From Oscillospiraceae bacterium (GTDB lineage: Bacteria; Bacillota_A; Clostridia; Saccharofermentanales; Saccharofermentanaceae), in the NCBI GenBank assembly GCA_902791885.1, contig CADAXO010000069.1:1-13149 (forward strand): 13,149 bases of DNA, in the 5' to 3' direction. The notes beneath the pieces are model-generated. The model had not been told where the DNA came from and ran no database searches. It saw only the letters and a program-made list of their open reading frames with translations. Position numbers and translations under genes: made by a program. Below, in pieces: positions 7,451 to 13,149 of this stretch. Within the stretch, counting starts at the first letter, position 1, and every line of letters starts with the position of its first letter.

Positions 7451-7481
7451 AATTGTAAATATAAAAATACTAATTGTAAAT
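7451..7481. repeat. Direct repeat AATTGTAAAT, two copies 21 bases apart
   Basis: AATTGTAAAT occurs at 7451-7460 and 7472-7481, two helical turns apart, between yqeG and the aspartate kinase gene. The copies cover the -10 and -35 of the yqeG promoter and the -35 of the kinase promoter. It may be an operator bound on one DNA face or merely the shared AT-rich promoter hexamers. Confidence 0.5.
7452..7480 (-). promoter_or_regulatory. Promoter of yqeG, probably giving a leaderless mRNA
   Basis: On the minus strand TTTACA (7475-7480) and TACAAT (7452-7457) are spaced 17 bases apart, a near-consensus sigma-A promoter. Only eight bases separate the -10 from the yqeG ATG, so the first transcribed base would fall at or next to the A of the start codon. 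Confidence 0.55.
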
Positions 7482-7501
7482 GACATCATGTGTTATTATA
7501 T
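7474..7501 (+). promoter_or_regulatory. Promoter of the aspartate kinase gene
   Basis: TTGTAA (7474-7479) is followed after 16 bases by TTATAT (7496-7501); an alternative reading is an extended -10, TGTTATTAT (7491-7499). The leader would be only about 20 bases, so no lysine riboswitch can be present. The -35 overlaps the opposite-strand -35 of yqeG. Confidence 0.45.
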
Positions 7502-7528
7502 GTGGCGATAAAGAAAAGAGGTATCGTT

Positions 7529-8881
7529 ATGAAGATAGCAAAATTCGGTGGTTCATCGCTTGCAGACGCTTTCCAGATCAGGAAAGTATGTGATATCGTG
7601 CTTGCTGATCCTGACAGAAGGATCATAGTAGTTTCAGCACCCGGTAAAAGATCCAATGACGACACAAAAGTCACCGATCTTCTGATCGCCGTTGCCAAGG
7701 CAGGTTTAGCCGGTGAGTCTTACGACGAGGCTCTCGATAAGGTTATCGAAAGATACAGAAGCATCTGTGATGACCTTAATGTCGAGACAACTCTCCCCGA
7801 GATCATCGACACATTGAAGACCGCCGCAGCTTCCGACACTTCAGACGAGAACAGATATATGGATACGGTCAAGGCAATGGGCGAAGACTGCTGCGCAAGA
7901 CTTGTTGCAGCTTACTTAACCTCGATCGGACATCCCGCCAAGTACTGCAATCCTAAGTCCTGCGGTCTTTTCCTTGAGCACGATGCTACAGGAAAAGCAA
8001 GAATCCTCGGAGAGTCTTACGATAACCTTGAAAGTCTCAAGGATTCCAAGGCTTTATGCATCTTCCCCGGATTCTACGGATACGGCAAAGACGGAAGGAT
8101 CATCACATTCTCCAGAGGCGGTTCCGATATCACGGGTTCCATACTCGCAGGTGCAGTAAACGCTGATGTTTACGAGAACTGGACAGATGTTGACAACGTT
8201 TTCGCTGTTAACCCTGCTATCGTTAAGAATCCCTTCCCTATCTATGAGATCACATACGACGAGATGAGAGAGCTCGCATATGCAGGTTTCTCTGTTCTTC
8301 ACGAGGAAGCTTTGTACCCTGTATACGTAAGAGGCATCCCCGTTCATATCAGAAACACCAACAACCCTTCAGCCAAGGGAACAAGGATCGTTTCTGAAAG
8401 AACTCACTACGATTCCCTCGTAACGGGTATCGCAGGTGCTAAGGGATTCCTTACGATCACTGTCACAAAGTATCTCATGAACCATGAAGTAGGCTTCATC
8501 TCCCAGCTTCTTACTATCCTTGCCGAGGAAGGCGTACCCGTAGAGCACATTCCTTCCGGTATTGATTCCGTAACTATCATCGCAAGGAAGAAGTACTTCA
8601 CACAGGAGAAGGAAGAGATCATAATCAACCGTTTCAGAAACGAGGCAAGAGCCGAGTCAGTCAAGATCGACCGTGGTCTCGCTATCGTAATGATCGTAGG
8701 TCAGGCTATGGAGAAATCCGTAGGTATCATGGCAAGAGCCGCTTCCGCCCTCTCTGCTGCAGGTATCAACCTCCGCATCGTTAACCAGGGTGCATCCGAG
8801 ATCTCCATGATGTTCGGTGTTTCCGAAGAGTATACGGATTACGCTGTACGCGTTCTCTATAAAGAGCTCTTCCGCTATTGA
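7529..8881 (+). CDS. lysC: Aspartate kinase (monofunctional)
   Basis: Phosphorylates aspartate with ATP, the first step to lysine, diaminopimelate, threonine and methionine. The 450 residues match a LysC-type enzyme without a homoserine dehydrogenase part. The kinase domain has the N-terminal KFGGSS (5-10) phosphate-binding motif, FSRGGSDITGS (195-204) and WTDVDNVFAVNP. Two ACT domains follow at about 305-375 and 385-450, the second with NQGASEISMMFGV, the usual effector-binding region, so feedback control by lysine and/or threonine is expected. The ATG at 7529 is set by AGAGG seven bases upstream and by the family start MKIAKFGGSS; the frame extends upstream to 7490 but without support. It is monocistronic here; its stop touches the comEC stop. 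Which end product inhibits it cannot be told. Confidence 0.94.
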   Translation: MKIAKFGGSSLADAFQIRKVCDIVLADPDRRIIVVSAPGKRSNDDTKVTDLLIAVAKAGLAGESYDEALDKVIERYRSICDDLNVETTLPEIIDTLKTAAASDTSDENRYMDTVKAMGEDCCARLVAAYLTSIGHPAKYCNPKSCGLFLEHDATGKARILGESYDNLESLKDSKALCIFPGFYGYGKDGRIITFSRGGSDITGSILAGAVNADVYENWTDVDNVFAVNPAIVKNPFPIYEITYDEMRELAYAGFSVLHEEALYPVYVRGIPVHIRNTNNPSAKGTRIVSERTHYDSLVTGIAGAKGFLTITVTKYLMNHEVGFISQLLTILAEEGVPVEHIPSGIDSVTIIARKKYFTQEKEEIIINRFRNEARAESVKIDRGLAIVMIVGQAMEKSVGIMARAASALSAAGINLRIVNQGASEISMMFGVSEEYTDYAVRVLYKELFRY

Positions 8882-10897
8882 TCAAACTTCAAAGATAACG
8901 GCGCCTTCCTGATCCGTACGGCGGATCTCACATCCGTAAGATATCAATCTTTCAAGTGTTGAAGGCGCAGGATGGCCGTAACGGTTATGTTCGGCAACTG
9001 AAATAACAGCTGTGTCGGGTGACACGGATTCGAGGAACTCATACGATGTTGAGTATGCCGAACCGTGGTGCCCGACTTTTAATATGTCCGAATCTATTAA
9101 TGCACCTGCCCTTATAAGCTCTTCCTCACTTTCAAATCCGATATCTCCTGTATAAAGGACCGACAGATCACCGTATTCAAGCCTTAATACGACGCTGTCC
9201 TCATTACCGCCGTCAGTTACTTCATAAGGCCACAGACAATAAAAGTTAAGATCATCCGTAACAGTTATCACGTCACCCGCTCTGATACCATAGCAGTCGG
9301 TAAGCTTATTTATCCTCCCGATTGAATCCAGATACAGCAATCCGCCTATATGGTCTTCATCCATATGAGTCGCCACGGCAAGGTCCACGCTATCTATGCC
9401 GTAGTAATCCATCACTGATGCTACAGAATATCTTCCGGCATCTTCCACGCCGCCGTCTATCAGCATACTTCTTCCCCGGCTCATGATAAGACAACTGTCA
9501 CCCTGCCCGACATCAATAAAAACTATCCTTACGTCAGGAGCCGTTATTAAAGAACCCAGCATCAGTCCGAACTCGACGGTCAACAAAACTGCGCAGGGCT
9601 TCATAAGATGCTTTCTGATAATGCATTCAGGCAATAAATACACAACCAAAAGCCCCCACAGAGCATATATAAAACCTGTCGTAAGATCTGATGACTTTGC
9701 ACCGCTTAATGCAAATGAAGACGTAAATCTCACAAGGTATAAAAGCACCTTAAAAATAAGCGAACAGGCGAACGGCAGCCCCGTGATTACGCAAGGGATA
9801 AAGAACACACAGGCAACAGTCGCAAGAAGCGATGCCGTTATCTGCGTAATAAGATGAATAAACGAGAAATAGCAGCAGGTGCGCTCCCAGAAAGGCATCA
9901 TGCCTATAGTTGCGGCTGCCACTGGAGTAAGCACGTTAATTAAAGGTTCCGGCATTCCGGTCTTCGAGAGCATTCCGCTTATCCTTGTGCCGAATATCCG
10001 GATCGACAAAGATGCCGCGAAACTCATAAGAAAACCGTTGGACAGCAGGCTGTACGGGTCTTTTACGGCAAGCATGATCACAGCAAGCGACATACCCGAG
10101 GCGTAATCCCGTGAAAGGAAACTGCACATACTCATTACCGAGGCTCTGGTAACCGATTCGGACCACCCCGTCAGTGTGCCTGTAAGAAGGCAGAAAGCGA
10201 CATAAACAGGCACCGATACTCTCTTTTTTAAATGAAACCTGCGGATTATCTCCGTTATTATCATCAGAAACCCCGAAAAGTGCGTTCCCGACACAGCCAG
10301 AAGATGCGAGCAGTCGGATAATCTGAACTCACGCGATACTTCATCAGGGATCAAAGACGTATCACCTGTAAAAAGCGCCGCCGCAAGTGCTTTGTCCTCA
10401 ACGTCAAAGCACGACAGGAACTTATTTCGAAGCTTAAAGAAAAGGCACTGTATATCGTATGCAAAAGACTGAAGTAAACTGCCGGCTTTTACCGTACTTA
10501 TGCTGTCGGCATATAAAACTCCAGTTATCCCGCGTCTTCTTAAGTACGCTCCGTAATCAAACTCTCCCGGGTTACCCGGCGGTCCGTATACTTTCGCTGT
10601 TCCCTGAAGTAAAACCTCATCTCCGAGCCTCAGGTCTTCCCTCTGTTCGGGCTTGTACAAAAATCTTCCGTACTCATCTGTCTTAATTATCACTTCAATG
10701 GTCCCGTCAAGATTCATATCGATATGCCTTATTATCCCCGTACACCTGATATTTCCGGAGACTTCAGGCAAAGACACCATGCAGACAAACAGATTTATGC
10801 CGATAACAAGCAGGATCGCAGGTAAAAGCAGAGGTCTTCTTAGGATGACCTCCTTAATGCGGTTAAATATCACGCTTCTCTGATTACCACGCAACAT
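8882..10897 (-). CDS. comEC: ComEC/Rec2 DNA-uptake channel
   Basis: Polytopic membrane protein that carries single-stranded DNA into the cell during transformation. At 671 residues it is slightly short for the family. After two N-terminal membrane helices (about 23-42) comes an OB-like DUF4131 region (about 48-135, with GPPGNPGEFDYGAYL). The competence domain (about 165-430) includes HLLAVSGTHFS (198-208). The C-terminal metallo-beta-lactamase-like domain (about 457-671) keeps FIDVGQGDS, the metal motif HMDEDH (511-516), TGD (583-585) and KVGHHGS (607-613), so its nuclease site looks intact. The ATG at 10897 has an AAGG only two bases before it, too close for normal use; the true start may differ by a few codons. 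No other competence gene is in the window. Confidence 0.94.
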   Translation of the reverse strand: MLRGNQRSVIFNRIKEVILRRPLLLPAILLVIGINLFVCMVSLPEVSGNIRCTGIIRHIDMNLDGTIEVIIKTDEYGRFLYKPEQREDLRLGDEVLLQGTAKVYGPPGNPGEFDYGAYLRRRGITGVLYADSISTVKAGSLLQSFAYDIQCLFFKLRNKFLSCFDVEDKALAAALFTGDTSLIPDEVSREFRLSDCSHLLAVSGTHFSGFLMIITEIIRRFHLKKRVSVPVYVAFCLLTGTLTGWSESVTRASVMSMCSFLSRDYASGMSLAVIMLAVKDPYSLLSNGFLMSFAASLSIRIFGTRISGMLSKTGMPEPLINVLTPVAAATIGMMPFWERTCCYFSFIHLITQITASLLATVACVFFIPCVITGLPFACSLIFKVLLYLVRFTSSFALSGAKSSDLTTGFIYALWGLLVVYLLPECIIRKHLMKPCAVLLTVEFGLMLGSLITAPDVRIVFIDVGQGDSCLIMSRGRSMLIDGGVEDAGRYSVASVMDYYGIDSVDLAVATHMDEDHIGGLLYLDSIGRINKLTDCYGIRAGDVITVTDDLNFYCLWPYEVTDGGNEDSVVLRLEYGDLSVLYTGDIGFESEEELIRAGALIDSDILKVGHHGSAYSTSYEFLESVSPDTAVISVAEHNRYGHPAPSTLERLISYGCEIRRTDQEGAVIFEV

Positions 10898-10901
10898 AAC
10901 C

Positions 10902-10931
10902 TTATGTTAAAATGTGAAAGTACGGTATATA
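10902..10931 (+). promoter_or_regulatory. Weak candidate promoter of engB
   Basis: TTATGT (10902-10907) and TATATA (10926-10931) are 18 bases apart. Both boxes are imperfect. The leader would be about 40 bases and contain the 10-base tandem repeat. No ribosome site better than a purine-rich AAAGAAAAA precedes the ATG. Confidence 0.3.
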
Positions 10932-10945
10932 ACTACCAAATGAAT

Positions 10946-10969
10946 ACAATTTTCGACAATTTTCGACAA
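10946..10969. repeat. Tandem 10-base repeat (ACAATTTTCG, 2.4 copies)
   Basis: Perfect period-10 sequence over 24 bases in the divergent comEC-engB gap, ending 10 bases before the engB ATG. A one-turn period would put the same bases on one helix face, as in some regulator sites. Function unknown. Confidence 0.6.
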
Positions 10970-10979
10970 AGAAAAACAC

Positions 10980-11570
10980 ATGGATATCAACTTCAGAAAA
11001 GCCAAATTCAAAGCATTAGCAGCCACAATCGAACAGTGTCCCGACTCCGATCTTCCCGAGATCGTAATGTCCGGGCGTTCCAACGTGGGTAAGTCCTCTC
11101 TTATCAATGCTCTTGCCGATAACAGCAAGCTTGCAAGGGTCTCACAGACTCCCGGAAAGACAAGAGCGGTTGTTTTCTTTGAATTTGACGGGAAGCTTAT
11201 GATCGCGGACCTTCCGGGATACGGATATGCGAAGATCTCTCATGAGAAGAAGGCTCAGTTCTCTTCCCTTGCCGACAGTTACTTCACTTCAGGGCGAAGA
11301 TTCGACCTTGTACTGCACCTTATGGACATAAGGCGCGAACCTACTGAAGAAGACGTGGCGATGTTCGAATATATGAATGCGAATGATATCAGATATTTCG
11401 TCGTATTTACGAAGTGTGACAAGTTCTCCAACGCGCAGCTTCGAAGGCGCATAGAAGAACTAAAAGATATTTATAATTTCGATGAAAACGCTGACATTTT
11501 CGCCGTATCTTCAAGCAAAAAACAGGGAATAAACGAGCTTCGTGAGGCAATTGCCAAACTCTTAATTTAA
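10980..11570 (+). CDS. engB: Ribosome biogenesis GTPase YsxC/EngB (YihA)
   Basis: Cytoplasmic GTPase needed for late 50S subunit assembly in Bacillus and relatives. The 196 residues are the usual length. Motifs in order: G1 GRSNVGKSS (32-40), the TPGKTR switch (T58, T61), G3 DLPGYGYAK (77-85), G4 TKCDK (144-148) and G5 SSSK (177-180). TKCD with Cys is a known YihA-family form. The start DINFRKAKF is typical, with residues before the G domain of normal length. The ATG at 10980 has only a weak purine tract upstream. The gene is separated from the PRPP synthetase by 85 bases with no evident terminator, so read-through is possible. Confidence 0.96.
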   Translation: MDINFRKAKFKALAATIEQCPDSDLPEIVMSGRSNVGKSSLINALADNSKLARVSQTPGKTRAVVFFEFDGKLMIADLPGYGYAKISHEKKAQFSSLADSYFTSGRRFDLVLHLMDIRREPTEEDVAMFEYMNANDIRYFVVFTKCDKFSNAQLRRRIEELKDIYNFDENADIFAVSSSKKQGINELREAIAKLLI

Positions 11571-11600
11571 TACAAGGTTAAAATTGTAAAATTTGGACAG

Positions 11601-11629
11601 TTGCTTTTATCCCTAACTTGAATGATACT
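11601..11629 (+). promoter_or_regulatory. Candidate promoter of the PRPP synthetase pair
   Basis: TTGCTT (11601-11606) and GATACT (11624-11629) are 17 bases apart in the 85-base gap after engB. The match is moderate (3/6 and 4/6). The rest of the gap holds AT-rich sequence and the AGGAG ribosome site, with no terminator hairpin that I can find. Confidence 0.35.
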
Positions 11630-11655
11630 GATTAAGTATAAAAAAGGAGAGACAA

Positions 11656-12864
11656 ATGCTTCAACTTGAACCTTGCGGTCCTATCGGAATCATTGCTCAT
11701 AACGCTAATCGCGATTTTGTAAGAGCGGTCAGCGATGTTCTATCACAGAAGCGCAAGAAGCGCTTCGACTCGAATGCAACCCCCTATGTACATACTCCCG
11801 GTTATTACCGAAGCGATTATATTATCGACACTGATCTTATCCGCTTCCAGACCGGTGAAGGTAAGTTCCAGATCGAAGAATCTGTAAGAGGTCATGATAT
11901 CTTCATTATCTCCGATATCTTATCCCGTACGGAGACTATCGATATATTCGGACACAGACATATCCTCTCACCCGACGACCACTACAGAGATCTTCTCCGT
12001 ATCGTGTCAACATGTTCGGGTAAGGCAAGAAGAATCAATGTAATCATGCCTTTCGTTTATGAAGGCAGACAGGAGAAGCGTGATTCTTCCAACGAGTCCA
12101 TGGACTGCGCAGCAATGTTGAAGCAGCTCTATGAATTGGGCGTTGCTAACCTCATTATCTTCGATCCGCACGACGGACGTATCGCCAACGCAGTTCCTCT
12201 GATGGGTATCGATTTCCCTAAGAGTGCATTTAAGATCATCTCCACACTTCTGTCGACATACGATTCCATCCACCTTGATAAGGATAAGACAATCGTTGTA
12301 AGCCCTGATGAATCAGGCGTTAACAGAGGTATCTTCTACTCCTCACTCCTTAATCTTCCCTTAGGTATCTTCTACAGAGACAGGGATTATACAAGGAAGG
12401 TTGACGGAGAGCATCCCGTAAAAGCTTATGAGTACCTGGGTGAAGACATCGCAGGCAGAGACGTACTCATCATCGATGATATGATCAATTCCGGAAGCAC
12501 AATGCTCCGTACATCCAAGATCCTTAAGGTCCACGGTGCACGCGACATCTACTGTTGCGCTCCGTTCGGACTTTTCACGGACGGTCTTGATACTTTCGAT
12601 GAGGCTTATGAGGACGGAACGATCAAGGCTGTTCTTTCTACCAACCTTATCTACCATCCTGCCGATCTTCTTTCACGCGAGTGGTATGTCAACGTAGACA
12701 TGATCCCTTATGTGGCAAGGATCATCGAGGCAGTCAACGCCAACGAATCAGTAACGGATCTTATCAATTCCACTTCAAGAATCACCGACTTCATCGGTCA
12801 GATGAGAATAGGCGAGTTGTTCGACGAAGAAGAATTAGAAACGAATAATACAGACAACAATTAA
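11656..12864 (+). CDS. PRPP synthetase paralogue 1 (altered catalytic loop)
   Basis: Ribose-phosphate pyrophosphokinase homologue of the long form (402 residues versus about 315 for classical Prs). Conserved elements: RFQTGEGK and ESVRG near the N terminus (as RFSDGEI and E-VRG), the ATP-binding MPFVYEGRQEKR (131-142), the DPHDGRI segment with H172, SPDESGV (216-222) and the PRPP-binding LIIDDMINSGSTM (271-283). The flexible catalytic loop, normally KRR, reads RDR at 241-243 (AGA GAC AGG at 12376-12384), so the catalytic lysine is an arginine and the next residue is acidic. A hydrophilic tail follows residue 385. The ATG has AGGAG six bases upstream. A second paralogue starts 12 bases downstream. 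It could be an active synthetase with a variant loop or a non-catalytic partner; family is sure, activity is not. Confidence 0.9.
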   Translation: MLQLEPCGPIGIIAHNANRDFVRAVSDVLSQKRKKRFDSNATPYVHTPGYYRSDYIIDTDLIRFQTGEGKFQIEESVRGHDIFIISDILSRTETIDIFGHRHILSPDDHYRDLLRIVSTCSGKARRINVIMPFVYEGRQEKRDSSNESMDCAAMLKQLYELGVANLIIFDPHDGRIANAVPLMGIDFPKSAFKIISTLLSTYDSIHLDKDKTIVVSPDESGVNRGIFYSSLLNLPLGIFYRDRDYTRKVDGEHPVKAYEYLGEDIAGRDVLIIDDMINSGSTMLRTSKILKVHGARDIYCCAPFGLFTDGLDTFDEAYEDGTIKAVLSTNLIYHPADLLSREWYVNVDMIPYVARIIEAVNANESVTDLINSTSRITDFIGQMRIGELFDEEELETNNTDNN

Positions 12865-12876
12865 GAGAGGTGCATT

Positions 12877-13149
12877 ATGGCTTCAGTTCCTGCAGATGAG
12901 AGATCTTATTCCCGTTATAACCAGTACGGTGAGAACCCGATGGCTCCTGTAGCCCCTATCGGTCTTATCCAGCTTAAGGGCAGTGTAGAGTTTACGGAGA
13001 AGGTCAACTACTATCTCACAACAAGAAGATCAGAATACCAGCAGGAAGCGATCGTATCCAAGTATCCCGGTTTCTACCGTCAGGACTACAGGATCGATGT
13101 TGAGACAGCAAGATTCTCATCCGGTGAAGGTAAGGCCGTTATCAAGAAT
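12877..13149 (+). CDS. PRPP synthetase paralogue 2, cut by window end
   Basis: The first 91 residues of a second PRPP synthetase homologue, still open at the window edge. After a polar lead of about 25 residues it reads APIGLIQLKGSVEFTEKV, matching CGPIGIIAHNANRDFVRAV of the upstream protein. The stretch PGFYRQDYRIDVETARFSSGEGK pairs with its PGYYRSDYIIDTDLIRFQTGEGK; I count 15 identities over the 28 residues from PG(F/Y)YR. The ATG has GAGAGG six bases upstream and lies 12 bases after the first gene's stop, so the two are one operon. Whether this copy keeps the KRR loop lies outside the window. The assignment rests on similarity to its neighbour and the conserved RF-x-x-GEGK. Confidence 0.88.
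   Translation, partial: MASVPADERSYSRYNQYGENPMAPVAPIGLIQLKGSVEFTEKVNYYLTTRRSEYQQEAIVSKYPGFYRQDYRIDVETARFSSGEGKAVIKN

Noticed and set aside
7501..7528. Lysine riboswitch before the aspartate kinase gene
   Set aside because: The leader from the best promoter is about 20 bases and the divergent gene starts 86 bases away, too little for the riboswitch.
8054..8347. Minus-strand open frame inside the aspartate kinase gene
   Set aside because: Shadow frame of a conserved enzyme without ribosome site or motif.
1..13149. Defence, phage, toxin-antitoxin, CRISPR or biosynthetic cluster
   Set aside because: Every long frame with coding character belongs to a housekeeping, signalling or uptake family; no repeats-and-spacers, integrase or transposase were seen.

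Overview
The window looks like a core chromosomal segment of a low-to-mid-GC Firmicute, most likely an anaerobic clostridium. The reasons are strong AGGAGG-type ribosome binding sites, a lipobox lipoprotein, an OmpR/PhoB regulator with a PAS-HAMP kinase, YqeG, YsxC/EngB, ComEC, and a long, diverged PRPP synthetase type that I recall from Clostridia. Nothing in the sequence supports a finer placement. I found no tRNA, rRNA, CRISPR array, phage gene, transposase or defence module.

Layout. (1) 1-3696 is read leftward: a lipoprotein gene, an rRNA-methyltransferase-like gene broken by a frameshift, a compact RluA-type pseudouridine synthase, then thrS (cut by the window edge), which has its own promoter. 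(2) 3799-6972 is read rightward: response regulator, sensor kinase (frameshifted near its N terminus), then the RluF-type pseudouridine synthase, with abutting or overlapping ends. (3) A leftward YqeG phosphatase gene converges on rluF with a 27-base overlap and diverges from a rightward aspartate kinase gene; their promoters overlap. (4) A leftward comEC meets the aspartate kinase gene stop-to-stop with no spacer and diverges from engB. (5) engB is followed by two tandem paralogues of a PRPP synthetase, the second cut by the window edge.

Functional themes. Several genes act on RNA or ribosomes (two pseudouridine synthases, one broken rRNA methyltransferase, EngB for 50S assembly, ThrRS). Others supply metabolism (aspartate kinase, PRPP synthetase) or act at the envelope (two-component system, lipoprotein, ComEC DNA channel).

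I see no wholly new system. The points most worth checking are: the tandem PRPP synthetase pair, whose first member has lost the usual KRR catalytic-loop motif and could be a regulatory subunit; two independent frameshifts in otherwise well-kept genes; a probably leaderless yqeG transcript with a back-to-back promoter; and a ThrRS without a TGS domain or a T-box leader.
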